From: Apoderus coryli
Taxonomy: Eukaryota > Arthropoda > Insecta > Coleoptera > Attelabidae
Direction: 5' to 3'
Length of the DNA stretch: 64,000 bases
NCBI GenBank assembly: GCA_911728435.2
Contig: OU452199.1
Coordinates: 8,380,860 to 8,444,859, forward strand
In this document: positions 1-11,204 of the stretch, in pieces
How the letters are laid out: each line of letters opens with the position of its first letter
How positions within the stretch are numbered: the first letter of the stretch is position 1
Translations under genes and position numbers: made by a program
Notes under the pieces: generated by a model
Seen by the model: the letters and a program-made list of their open reading frames with translations, nothing else
The model's database searches: none
What the model was told of the DNA's origin: nothing

Positions 1-880
1 TTCTTTCGGAAATTAGTGGTTTCTTGGCTAGACGTCTGCTTCAAAGCTTTGCTTCAACTAATCGTCTTTGGACTTCTAGTTCAGGAATTATTTTTGGTCC
101 TGAGGATCTCTTTGGCAAATTCTTTTTATTATCCATCCATCCAAAGTTTGGCTTTTTAAGCCTTCCAGTTTTTGAGATTTTCCACATGCCCCTGATTATT
201 GTAACGTGTAGTTATTTTAGACACACTGCATTTTGGCAAAAGAAACCACCTGGGAATGTCAACAAAACGCCTTCCTTCCAAAAAAAGGGTGTACCATCAA
301 ATGCTTTAACTCCTGACAAATTAGTTTACCTTTTGAAATATTCCCCAAAAAATAAAAGTTGCCTTGCTCGGTCGCGTTAATAATTAATGCGTATTTTTTA
401 CATGAAAAGTTTTTAATCTTCGCTGATGCCATTTTTTTTGTAATTACACAGATATGGCATTTTATCATGAGTTGCCTTACTTTTGTCCGATAGTGTATGT
501 CTGTATATATTATCACATTCTGGAAGCGCTAATGGTGTACTGAATTTATTATTTAACGTATGTGTATATCATTAAAAATGAATTACATTATAAAATATGT
601 AGGTATACGCCTTGTGGTTCATTTAGAACACTATTATTGCTCGGGTTCTTTCACACATTTCCCCCTTTAGTCATCATTAACGCAATCAATATTTGCACAT
701 GACACTAATTAAAGGTAAAATATACTGTAACGCATGTTGAGATGTCAATCCACATGTGTGAAAACGTTTGGCCGCTACATAACCCTTGCTCCCTTTGCAC
801 AGAGCGCCGAGCAAAATGACAGATTTGTATCACAAACCATCGTAACCTTTAAAAACCAACCGCGTGGTAGATGTGAAGAA
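1..880. other. A+T-rich sequence, no supported gene
   Basis: Several short open frames lie on both strands. None matches a family I recognise, and none has splice signals good enough to call. A somewhat less A+T-rich patch at about 240-370 could be an old coding fragment, but I cannot name it. Confidence 0.5.
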
Positions 881-886
881 TTTATA

Positions 887-1080
887 CCGGGTGTCCCACC
901 GGGAAGGGATTCGATCAATTATGGAGAAACTACACTGAGGAACAATCGAAAAATCTGGTGTGGTACTTAGGTCGACGGGACAAATTCGGTTAAAATGTTT
1001 TCAAGAATCTAGCACTTCCGGTTATACCGGAAATGGGTGTCAACTCCCTTATTTCAAATGCGACCCTATGTAAATTATAT
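887..1080 (+). mobile_element. Possible left end of a mariner-like element
   Basis: After a TA dinucleotide at 885-886 the sequence reads CCGGGTGTCCCACC, the type of terminus seen on mariner/Tc1 relatives (compare CCGGGTATTCC at 41671 and CAGGGTGGTCC at 12282). No matching right end and no transposase follow, so this would be a solo end or a very decayed copy. The assignment rests on the terminus alone. Confidence 0.25.
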
Positions 1081-2257
1081 TTTTTTTTTGGATTCTCTTT
1101 GTAATTCTAAACATATTTTATGCATAATATGTTATACCTATCGCCAGCCCTTTTCGAAATATTTGAAATTTGATGTCAAAAATGACGTTTTCAGAATAGA
1201 GAATAATTAAAATTTTTTATTATATGGAAGCTTTAATAATTTAATTTGTTAGAATATCCTAGAAGATATAGACCTACTTTAGCCGCCTATACATAAATTT
1301 TTTTAGTAAATATTAATACAGGGTATTAGAAAAAAAGGGTAAAAAATCAAATTGAAAAAAGTTTCATAAATCAAAATTTTTAAATGGCAGCATCAAAAAT
1401 AAGGGCAAGTTTATGAAAGGATGTCTATCCCAAAAACTGATAGTTTTCAAAATATTGGCAATTTTACATTTTTCTATTATAATAGTGATACGAATTTGAA
1501 ATTTAATTGATTTTAGTTAACCATGATGGCTTTAGATAGCAAATAAATATGACACTTGACAAAAATAATCAACAACTATGACAAATTGTAGACATTAATT
1601 ATTAGTAATAATCATGGCGGGCGTATAAATTATACCAACGAATACTATCTAAATTTGTTTATTGATTACTATGATGATTTGTTGCTTTTGTTTGGTGGTA
1701 TCACGATGGTATTCTGACTTAATAAGTATGTATAAATATTTTTAATGTTGAGGTCATATTTGATTTTTAGAGGTGTTCTCACGATTCGTCAATAAATGGA
1801 ACGTCCCGCGTTTGATGTTGTATTTTACGTATGTCATTTTAACCTCAAGTTCTTTTATATTATAATACAAGCACACGTGTGTGATTTTTTTTCACTCGCC
1901 TCTTATGCGCTCTTTATTATAGATTAGGTATTTCTATAAATTAAATTTTTAATAATAGAACAAATAGGAACTAAGTGATTTTTTAGGTTTTCATTTTAAG
2001 GGAAAGTAAACTTTATTGAAAAAACCAAATCTGAATTGCAACCAAATCCATATGTGCTATTTGCTGATCTCAACACATAATCTGTAAACCTAAGCAACCA
2101 AAATTCTTTAATATATTAAACTTTTCTTTAAAACTGTTCAATTTATTCAAATAAAGAAAACACCGATACCAGCCAGCCGGAAAAGTAGATTTATATATTT
2201 TTAATTATACTTACTGATTATTAAGTCTACACTGACACAAACTATTTGTAAACTTTT
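1081..2257. other. A+T-rich intergenic sequence
   Basis: I see no coding signal here, only homopolymer runs and simple A/T-rich sequence. The first part could be the interior of the possible mariner-like element that begins at 887. Confidence 0.5.
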
Positions 2258-2768
2258 GGGATTTCCCAGTCGTTTTATGGTAGTCTTATCTATGACAAAA
2301 GTCGTTGAGGGTTAAAAAAAAATTAAAAAACAACTAAAAAAAAATTCAAAAAAAACATTCAAAGAAAAAATTCAAACTAAAACTTTCAAAAAAAAAAATA
2401 AATAAATATAGAAAAAAAGAACGCCCTACTAATTACGCCACAGAAACCTGAGAACAAATATTGTATTTTAATTTTAATAATATAGGTTCCAACTACCTAA
2501 GTGGTGAAATTTTAAATGGGACACATACACCTGAAAGCGTCAAAATGGCTTCCTATAATATACCATATCTCTCTAATTTGTAATTCGTTGGTTAGTCAGG
2601 TTTCCATTTTCAGGACTACCTTATCTCTCTATTTTGAAATTCGCTGGCTGCAGTTATTATTCTAACATATCTCTCTAATTTGAAATTCGTTGACTACCAT
2701 ATCTATCTATTTTGAAATTCGTTGGTTGCAGTTATTATTCTACCATATCTCACTAATTTGAAATTCGT
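2258..2768 (-). repeat. tRNA-related SINE-like repeat, copy A, with a minisatellite
   Basis: Read on the minus strand, this is a second copy of the repeat at 54700-56033. Both share the block containing GACTGGGAAATCCC (the end at about 2258 here), A/T homopolymer runs, a tRNA-like head (2421-2451, reading AGGTTTCTGTGGCG then TAGGGCG), the segment before it (about 2452-2530), and an array of roughly 50-bp units built on AACGAATTTCAAA and GAGATATGG (about 2560-2768). In this copy the tRNA-like part is cut off just after the D-arm-like sequence by A/T-rich runs. It is a non-coding retroposed sequence, probably moved by a partner non-LTR element. Confidence 0.6.
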
Positions 2769-3599
2769 TGGTTTGTTTGATTAATTATTATGACAGATGG
2801 ATTTATGTTATAATTTGACACTACGGAAAATCTCTACTTCTTTGGAGGTGGAGTTCAGTATATTTGCATTATTTTTTAGATAATTAAGCATCAGTTTTGA
2901 CTGGAAATTTTCATATAAGGTTTGTTAGCTAGGTGCGTCTAATACAAACAATTATTTATTGATATCAAAATTTTTTTGTGTGGGGTAGCTGTCACAGTTT
3001 ATATGAAATTTGGACAAACAGTTGATATCTTCCTCTGCGTCGCACAGAAAATGAACTTTTGTAGGTGTAAATAAATTAATTAATAAAATAGTGTGGCTGC
3101 ATTAAATCCCCTTGAAAAGTACGCGTTGGGATGCAGCAAAAAACAAATTTTCTATGTAGACACCCCTGCGGCTGCACCTTCGGAACTCACATAGATAGCG
3201 GTCCTTTTTTTGCAGATTTTCGACGACAAAGACCAAATATAACCAAGGTCATCTTGACAGTTATTTTAACTGGAATCCCCATCATACTCTACATACACAA
3301 GTGCGGCCTTATTGTAATTTCACCAGGTGTTCATTTATCAAAAATAATTAAAAATGTAGCTGGTGATGATATTTTTTTCATTTTTTGTTTCCATTCCATT
3401 CCAACCGCCAACGAACTCAAGCGAGACATTGACCTAGCTGATTCTTTAACCAAATTTTGTTTCGATTGGTGAAAAAATGCGTCCTAGAACGTGCTTCCAA
3501 ATTTCGTTATATCCCTAATATTTCAAAATTGTTTGAAATGGATTACAAGATCATATAAATAAAGCAATTGAAAAAGTAGTCCATTCTTAAGTGGAGTTG
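2769..3599. other. Intergenic sequence
   Basis: An open frame of 113 codons covers 3131-3472. I do not recognise the product, and its composition resembles the surrounding non-coding DNA. Nothing else is supported. Confidence 0.45.
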
Positions 3600-3668
3600 C
3601 AATTTTAGTGTTTTTGAATGAAAGTCAAATCTCCACAAAATAAATTTAATAGAATTTAGAATTTATCC

Positions 3669-3711
3669 GCCATACATGTTTCGGGACTAGACCAGTCCCA
3701 TCATCAGTGGC
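3669..3711 (-). ncRNA. Hammerhead-ribozyme-like motif 1 (most complete)
   Basis: On the minus strand this 43-nt segment has all parts of a minimal type I hammerhead: stem I GCCA pairing with TGGC at the two ends; the core CTGATGA; stem II GGGACT/AGTCCC with a 5-nt loop; the second core block GAA; a palindromic stem III ACATGT; and a free nucleotide (A) before stem I. One extra U sits between CTGATGA and stem II, which could affect activity. About 40-70 nt downstream (3668 down to 3610) is a block with ATAAATTTAATAG-like sequence and a GACTTTCATTC end. That block recurs after the other motifs. Known relatives are the hammerheads of Penelope-like elements and retrozymes. Self-cleavage is not shown. 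Confidence 0.65.
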
Positions 3712-5097
3712 AACTCAACAATCGATCAAACTTATCGCTAAGATAATACAATATTCTGGTTGAAATTCCATTGAAGTCTGGAAAACACAATCCTGTTTTT
3801 AAACTTACCATTTTATGGAAAATTATTTTTTGATTTATTTAAATTACAATTACATAGTTTGTTTTCCTTTTATAACTATATCATTATTTCGATATATCTT
3901 TATATTTAGTTCAAGCCCGAGCCTACTGTATGAGCTGTTAAATGCATTTCGTACGAGGCAATATTATGAACTTATTTAGAAGCTTTATGTGTTTTGTATA
4001 ACCAACAATCATTTTATATTTTTAGCGAGACACTCAATGTCATTATCTCCAATATAATGTAGGTTTGTAGGTGCCTTATTTAGAGTTTGAGATTATTTAA
4101 TTGATTATTATGATACTCATTACAAAATAGGAAACGCGGTAGTGGAAGAAAAAAAGTAGTAAACTGCTAAAGATTCTGATCAATTGTTTTGGTGACAAGT
4201 CAAAAAGGACCTGTGCGAGATGCCGGATGAACAAACTGACAAAATTACAGCTGAACATACAGCGTTTATGGTTTTGAAAAATAGCGAATTAAAAGAAGTT
4301 GCCGGTAAAAGTTTCATTCATTCTAAAAAAAAACTGGAAACAAGATAAATTCTCTAGCACTAGTTAGTTGCCTAATAGAAAAAGTTTCTCTTCCAAAGGA
4401 GATAAAATTTCACTAAAATGATGATGAAAGTTATTTTGGATAATATATTATGCGGAAAATGAATTTTATATAACTATTCTAAATGCATTCTTCCTAAAAG
4501 ACTAGAAACCTTCCTTGCTGAGCACCAAATTCTCTGTCGACTTTATCGTATATATCAAACGTCATGAAAAACTTTCTCCAATGTAGGTAATGAAACCGTC
4601 GCTTCAATTATATATTTCGATTTCTTTGACCTAGTTCTCGTGCCTCATTAATTTCATAGCACGCCGCTGGCTGCCTGGATATTATCTACCATATACATCG
4701 CTTTATGCTTTATCTAAACTTAGAGCTCATATAGTTTTCCAAAAATTATTACCGGCCCGCTGTCAAGAACTTTTTAATTTTATCATAAGTATAGTTTATT
4801 CACGTTTACCACCAAAAACTAATTTACTTTTTAATTACATTTCCTTCTATTTGCATCTAAAATGTACCTTATCTGGATTGCAACCGCGAAATTTATTAAA
4901 CGTTATACATTATAGAATTGCTCTCGCCCATAATTCCATGATGAATGAGAATAAATAATGAAGTATGTTACGTAAGATTAAAGAAATTATTGCCGTATAC
5001 ATTTAATACCCAATGCTAAAACGGCATTTAAATTGAATTTTTATTATAATACTTACTTACTTGCTTGTTATTCGATAGTATAGTATTTCTAATTTTA
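3712..5097. other. Intergenic sequence, possibly old element body
   Basis: This lies upstream (minus strand) of hammerhead motif 1 and may include the decayed body of its parent element. At about 3803 AAACTTACCATTTTATGG resembles the outer edge of the palindrome at 32522. I see no readable coding sequence. Confidence 0.4.
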
Positions 5098-5137
5098 GTT
5101 TAAAATGATATAAAAACCACAACTCGATAATAATAAC
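5098..5137. repeat. 35-40 bp block shared with 7506-7542 and 33868-33906
   Basis: The block begins AGTTTAAAATGATAT and ends CCACAACTC. It recurs almost unchanged at 7506-7542 and inverted at 33868-33906. The latter two belong to the dispersed repeat pair at 7506-8572 and 31985-33925. Here it abuts the 3' tail of the minus-strand RT element, so the RT probably inserted into another copy of this repeat. Confidence 0.55.
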
Positions 5138-5139
5138 AA

Positions 5140-6872
5140 GCGTCTTTATTGTTCAGGAAAAAAATTATCTTACCCACAAATTAATACTTATAACGGTGGC
5201 GAGATCTAGCTGTAGCTATTCTATCTAACCATCATAAACTTACCTAAGGAGAGTGCAAAAATAATATATGTAGAACACAAAAATACAATACATATATATA
5301 ATATATATAATATACACTGTCCCCTAATCATCTCTCATCATCTGATATTAACAAAAACATAATATACGAGTATATCAAACATCTAGTTCCTTCTATTGTA
5401 CAAAAATTGTATAACTTTATTCCTAAAAGTTACCGCAGTGGCAAGGAGTTAAAAATTTTAACGGGGTTGTATGAAAATGATCGCTGAAATAAGGCAGTGG
5501 AGTGCTGTGGTATATTGAAAAGATTTCTATTTCTAGTTTCACGACCATGAATATCATGGCTTCTCTGCAATTTTTCATGTAAATACTCAGGTCTGTTAAA
5601 ATTATTGATTTTAAAAACCAATGTCGAAAGATGTAAGAAATATCTTTCATCCAGGCGAAGCCACTTAGAAGCATTGTAATACTCCGACCATGATCAAATT
5701 TCCTTAAATTATAAGAGAATCTTAAACAACTATTTTGGAACTTCTGGAGACTATTCTTATTTAACTCAGTTAGGTACGACTAGTATAGAGCATCACAATA
5801 AGACAACCCATATAGGATCAAGGCATCGCATGATTTCAATTGGATCTCTGTCGTCAGCAGATGTTTCGACAAATATAGCATCTTTAACTTAAAATAACTT
5901 TTTTTTTAACAAATTTGCTACTAAAGTATCAAATCTAAGTTTCGAGTCAAGGGCGATTCCTAAATTCTTGCAACTGCTTTCACCTCGCAGGACGGTATTA
6001 TTTAGTTCTACATTAAACAAATTCGAATTCATTATCTCATCAGCATTTTTACCAAAATGAACAAGTTGCGTTTTATTAGGATTTAAAACCAGACCGTGAC
6101 ACTCAGAGAGTTGAGAAATGGTTAATAGCTCTGGCAGCATAATAAGCATCCTCAATTTTATAAGAACAATAAAGCTGAAAATCATCAGCATACTGGTGTA
6201 TACTGCAGAATTGCAAAAAGCGACTGAAATCCGCCGTGTATACAGAAAACAATAAAGGTCCCAGGACACTACCCTGAGGTACTCCTTTGACAACAGCCCC
6301 AAGCGCCGAGAAATCCGAGTGAACCACAACCCTCTGTCTCCTACCACTCAATTAATTTTTAAAGAAAGAAACACAATTTTGTGATAAGCCAAAATAATGT
6401 AATTTGTGCAATAGTGTTGTATGCTGAATAGTATCGAAAGCTTTACTATAGTCAAGCAAGACCAGTGATGTATTTAAGCCTTTGTCACATGCGCCAGTTA
6501 TATCATCTGTCACCTTTAATAAAGCTGTTGTAGTACTGTGTAATTTTCGAAATCTGGACTGTGTACTAGGCAATATGTGCTGATCCTCCAAATACGCCGC
6601 TAACTGACCAGATGCAACTCTTTCTAAAATTTTAGACATTGTCGGTAAAATACTGATAGGTCGAAAATCAGCCAGTTTTGTCGGATTTGCTATGTAAGGA
6701 ACTGGTAAAATATTTGCAAGTTTCCATTTATCTGGAAAAGTAGAAGTAATCAAACATTTATTTATAACAAATGTAAGATAAGGTAGAATAAATGGCGAAA
6801 GCAGCATTAACATTTTAATACCAACAATATCCCTTTGTAATGTCAATACCGACGGTAGCCGTCCATAGGCGC
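5140..6872 (-). pseudogene. CR1/Jockey-like non-LTR retrotransposon, ORF2 RT region, broken
   Basis: This was the reverse transcriptase of a non-LTR retrotransposon. Reading from 6846 down, the motifs come in order: FRPISILPTMSKILERV (RT block 1), SRFRKLHSTTTALLKVTDD, LDYSKAFDTI (catalytic D), GVPQGSVLGPLLFSVYTADF, YADDFQLY (catalytic DD), LNPNKTQLVHFG and LGIALDSKLRF. The tail domain follows to about 5430 (SFSYNPVKIFNSLP). The frame is broken by a TAA at 6352-6354 (the frame resumes with LSGRRQRV), by a shift at about 6110 and by further stops below 5889. The copy is 5'-truncated: endonuclease and ORF1 are missing. The 3' end carries an AATAAAG signal and a short TTATTATTAT tail at about 5128-5150. 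Clade placement is by motif style only. Confidence 0.8.
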
Positions 6873-7390
6873 ACCCTTCATTGATGTATCTAAATACGTT
6901 TCGTTAATATTCACAAAAAACATCATCACGTGTTAATTTTCAACGCGGTTACAATGCGTTTGCGGACCTATGTTTATAGAAACTTTTTTTCTTAAAATTC
7001 TTTATAATCCGTAACTTGCAAAATTTCCTTCTTTTTACTTAAGAGTGACCCGATAATAAAGTGAACAACTACCTACAATAATTCATACACAATTAGTGTC
7101 CCAAAAAAACTAATTAATCATTAACGCCGGTGCTAAAAAAGTGTAATTATAACCAGAACTAAAAAGTGAATTCACATTCTCCAATTCAACCACAAACCAG
7201 AATTACTCGCGCAAAATTCTAGCAAAAAACATTTTTTATAGCTTGGCCCTGTCTGATCTAGTGACCTCTGATATCACAAAAGCCTGCTGAATTATTATGT
7301 TTATTGAAATTTGTATGCCTAAATTCACGATTTTTCATCTCTCCAGAGTCGTAATTTTGCTTCTTCTCGCACCAAAAAGTCCAGAAATTG
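6873..7390. other. Intergenic sequence
   Basis: I see nothing coding. The sequence separates two blocks of RT-derived DNA. Confidence 0.45.
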
Positions 7391-7488
7391 CAAGCCTATT
7401 ACTGAGCAAGTTTTTGCACCTTGCTTAGTTTCATTGATACGATTGTTTGTAGTGTCTTGATCCCACATACAATGGCTCCATATTGATT
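7391..7488 (-). pseudogene. R1-like RT C-terminal scrap
   Basis: The minus strand reads QYGAIVCGIKTLQ, then SMKLSKVQKLAQ, then stops. This resembles the post-RT domain of R1-type non-LTR elements, where YGAxVWG is followed by KLxxxQRLA. It probably belongs with the R1-like fragment at 8760-9068 and is separated from it by the dispersed repeat at 7506-8572. Confidence 0.5.
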
Positions 7489-7505
7489 GAAGTGTAGTGT
7501 TTCAA

Positions 7506-8572
7506 AAGTTAGTTTAAAATGATATAAAAAACCACAACTCCATATCTCTTTGTAATGTTAATACCGACCGCAGACGTCCATAGGCGCCACGTTTTAACTT
7601 TTCATAACAATACATGCAAAATTCTTTATGTACTAACAATTTTAGGTTCATTTGTATAAAAGTATACCCTATTTTTCCTTGCCGCTCCAACACGGCAATA
7701 TATTTATAAACCTATGCTGAAAAATACTGTTTTTGTTTTTAGAATTTTAGACATAGATGCACACGTACCTAGTCCGTGTGCTAACAGCAAGGAACATACC
7801 TTTACAATAATTAATACTATTGTTTATATTTGTTATGCGTATAAGTAGACACATTTATAATAATCTTCTGATATCATAAACTAACAACAAGTTTGACTCA
7901 CTTAGTGAGATTTTCTATACAACGTAAAAACTTTATAATATGTGTATTCCTCACTTCATTATTTTCAGACCTTAACTGATGATAATTATTTAAAAGAATA
8001 CGCTGGCTTTGTACATGTAAATCTTGATGCTTAAACTCCCAACGTGTTCTGCTCGTGTCGTATACTGGCCGTGTACAGTGACTGCAAAAAGTCTCTTCCA
8101 CTTAAAGTTTTATTAAAAATTATTATCTAATTTGATAGATCTTCTTTCACTTTATTAATCTAAGAAAAACTATTGAACAGATCATGGTTACAATATTCTG
8201 CCATCGTGTTTAACTGTCGGACACAAATTTTATTGCTTAAAATCCACATTAAGTCTTCGCCATATGGTATGTCCATTTAATTGTATATTTAGATTAATCA
8301 GAGAAAATAACACGTTGCCAAAACTTATTTGTTTCATTCATATATTTATTTGCAAACTCTAATCCTTTTTTTTTCGATTAATCATTAACCCAATACTTCC
8401 TCCAGTCACTGTAGTTATTTTTATTACTGTCGGTATCCTTTGGAAGGCATGATTTATTATACGTCTTATATACGAGGGAGATATGTATCAAAAAATGCTG
8501 CATTCGATGGCCGGTAGAATCGTTAAAGTTATATATTTTACATTGACTTTGGATACACTATACCATGGTGTA
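7506..8572 (-). repeat. Dispersed repeat, copy A
   Basis: About 1 kb that matches 31985-33925 in inverted orientation through most of its length, including ACGTGTTGGGAG- and CAAAGCCAGCG-containing blocks and the outer CGATTCTACCGG edge. It has a Tc1-like element at the same internal place as copy B. It also has about 140 bp (7543-7683) that copy B lacks. That insert includes a second copy of RT sequence from the 6826-6872 region (7543-7592). The family is not recognised; apart from the Tc1-like interior it has no clear coding capacity. Confidence 0.65.
8076..8411 (-). mobile_element. Deleted Tc1-like element
   Basis: TIRs CAGTGACTGCAAAAAGT (left) and CTTCCTCCAGTCACTG (right) are flanked by TA on both sides (8074-8075 and 8412-8413). 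The minus strand still encodes a Tc1-type transposase piece: EFANKYMNETNKFWQRVIFSD, then a stop where the family has E, then SKYTIKWT. The FSD aspartate is the first catalytic residue of the DDE triad. The rest of the triad is deleted. It is non-functional and about 336 bp long. Confidence 0.75.
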
Positions 8573-8759
8573 TAATCAATAACCAATGCACCATGTTCGA
8601 CCTTAACCACTTTTTTTTATGATACAATAATTTAACCGCCATCGCCATCGGCGAGGTCATCGCTTCGTTTATGACTTTACAGGGGATGGTTTCGTGTCTT
8701 ATCTTTCACTTTAATTGAATGTCGGTTCTTTACAGTTTAGATTATCCTATAGCATTTGC

Positions 8760-9068
8760 TCCCTGTCTGGTTTTAAATTTACCTCTTGCGATGATTACTA
8801 AGTCATCCAGATATCTGAATATTTTCTTCTAGAAGTTTTACTAGCCGGCCATTACCAGGTTCCATAGTACGCCAAATATCATTGCCAGCGGGCAAGAAAG
8901 GGCAATTATTGTAGCTCTAGTTTGTTTAGAAATGTTCTTATCATCACCACTTCCATTGTTTGCTTCTCTATCTGTAATATTCTTTGGATAATCTTGTCCG
9001 TTGTGTATGCTCTGTCTCAAACGAAATAATTTTGCCGTAAATATCAAACGAGTGCCAGGTGGTCTCAA
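8760..9068 (-). pseudogene. R1-like RT fragment
   Basis: The minus strand shows LWNLVMAG, then after stops KKIFRYLDDLVIIARGKF. These correspond to the LLWNLV segment after the PQGGVLSP motif and to the YADDLVI catalytic box of R1-type RTs (here altered to YLDD). The upstream part, to 9068, is open but only weakly similar. It is heavily decayed and I do not attempt a subclade. Confidence 0.45.
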
Positions 9069-9928
9069 ATGACATGTTCTACAATGTCAAAAGTTTTACG
9101 TTCAAAACCATTGTGAGGTTAACTTTCTTACTTGATTTGCGATCTTTCACAAAAGCCTTCCAATATTGAATCCATATGATGCCTAGTATCAGCAAAAAAT
9201 CAATCAGATTTGCTCTATCAGGCCGGAAAGTTCCTCATATATACTGCGTCATCTAGGAAGTCGAGTCTATAGGATTCAGACTCAGGAAAACGCCCATCGA
9301 AGTGCACTTTGTGAAGCGCGGGTGGGCTACCGGTTTGGGATTCACCAGATGGACCAGTTGGTCTGTTAGTTCACTCGGGGGCTAACATTAGAGCGTACCG
9401 AGATGGACAAGTGGAGGACCAGAAAAATTTATATCCGGATGACTAAATTTTTATGTTCTCAATATTTCTAAACCTAAATGACATTGAAAATTTGGGAAAA
9501 AGAAATATCCAGTAAGAAGAGCGGTAAATTTGCATTAAGTTGTTCACAATTCTAAACTATCTGTGTATTTCAGTACATTTAGCTAAGCAAATAAAGTAAA
9601 AAAACAACTGTGAAACGGATTTAAAATGGGTTTGCTTTGCAAATAGGGTTGCTATATCAGACGAAATCATATACTCTGGCAACAATTTTGTCCCTAATTT
9701 CTTGTAATACGAATTCGATTTGGATTGCAACTCTGTTGGTACATTGAAAGCGGATTTAATTTACATAGTATGTAGGTATATGTGGAATGGAAAATCTTTT
9801 TTATATATTTTGTTATTGTAGTTGGTTCGACGTTATAAGGATTGCACAAGATTAATTTATTTTTTCATTACATACTGTTAGCTTTCCAGCTGAATTATTA
9901 ATATTATACAGTTCGACTGTTTCAATAA
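9069..9928. other. Intergenic sequence with a G+C-rich patch
   Basis: From about 9225 to 9420 the base composition rises well above the surroundings. The minus strand is open for about 50 codons there (DGRFPESESYRLDFLDDAVY is part of it). I cannot assign a family. It could be a degraded retroelement gene. Confidence 0.4.
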
Positions 9929-10056
9929 ACACGACGAAAAACAGTTCGTACACCGGAAAATATTGAACGTGTTAGAATTGCGTTTACGAGAAGTGCTAAA
10001 ATGTCTGCTAATCGACAAACCCTTATCCTTGGAAGAATATTTTGCAATTATTGTTC
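9929..10056 (+). pseudogene. DUF4817-type mariner transposase, N-terminal scrap
   Basis: The frame reads TRRKTVRTPENIERVRIAF then TRSAKMSANRQTLILGRIF. The RTPENIERVR...SxRRxxxxLG pattern is the linker between the two helix-turn-helix parts of a mariner-related transposase. It is followed by stops. No TIRs are identified; ACCCTGTATA at 10504-10513 could be the right end of the same element. Confidence 0.55.
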
Positions 10057-11204
10057 AATCACCACCTTTGATGTGATTTTTACATTATATGTCGTTCGTC
10101 ACTTTAATAATATGTATATAAATAAATAATTAAATAAATAAATACTTTATTCGTTATTTATACACATATTATAATACAACAATACTCACCAATTTGAGGA
10201 AGAAAAGGTTTTTTAAGTTAAATTTTAGTCTTTAATCAAACTTGCTTCTTTCTTGAATTGATGAGTATTGTTGTGTTCCGATAAATCAGTTCTTTCAGTT
10301 TTTTATAGCTTCATTATGGAAATAATTAAAAGATAAAAACGAAAAATTTAGTTTTTTTCAAAAATATGAAAAGCGGATTTTGAAAAAAAAAAGTTTCTTA
10401 ACAGCAAATTGTTAGACATATAAATACGCAAGTTTCTCACTACACACTAGACCCTCCCTCTTGCTGCTTCGGAGATCCCCATGGTTACCCTCGAATTCTG
10501 AGCACCCTGTATAATGCACAAATCTAGGACTTCAAACTTGCAGGCATATCCTTGTTTATATAAGTTTTAAGGATAAATTCATATATTTTGCATTATTTCC
10601 GTTTCTGCTCTTTAATTAAATAAATAATATTTTGTGTTGAAAATTCAAATTGCAATCTTTACTATACTGTCTCTATTCCACCATATATCCAATCTATCAA
10701 AATCTCTGCAAATGCAAATATAAATTAAATACGTTCAACTGGATAAGCATCGGCATCCGATTTGTCAAAAGGACCTCTTCCAAAAGCAATAAAATTCTGT
10801 TTCCGCCACGCTATCTAAAAGCACGAAGTAATCAAATTCGTAAACGATGTTTACGTTACTATACCACTGACAGAAAAATAAAATAAAAAAGGAAATTCGT
10901 TTTGAAATGTATGTGAAATGTGATATGCAAAAATCATCAAACATTTTTGTAAACTAGTCATATCGCTAAAAATATTTCAGATGTAATCCCAGATATAGCC
11001 ATGAAATATAGATTGGCTCACAAAGAATCAGGTAATCTGTATTTTCAGATACTGAAGTAACATGATGGAAAATTAGAAGGATTTTGTTGAAATAAAAAAT
11101 TCTCATATAGGGTTCCTTTTAGTTAAATTAGTTTAGTTTTCGTGATGATAAATGTTATTATTTGGTAGAAACAATATGACACCTTTGACGACTTAAGTTT
11201 AGTG
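10057..11204. other. Intergenic sequence with a non-LTR-like 3' tail
   Basis: At 10117-10150, on the minus strand, an AATAAAG-like signal is followed by TTTATTTATTTAATTATTTA, which looks like the 3' tail of a non-LTR element. No RT body is readable next to it. A 78-codon open frame at 10650-10886 is not recognised. Confidence 0.35.

Noticed and set aside
3131..3472. 113-codon open frame as a host gene
   Set aside because: No family resemblance, composition like the surrounding non-coding DNA, and a length not surprising by chance in a 64-kb window.
10490..10513. Right end of a mariner-like element (ACCCTGTATA)
   Set aside because: It is a ten-base match with no left partner. It could pair with the transposase scrap at 9929 but that cannot be shown.
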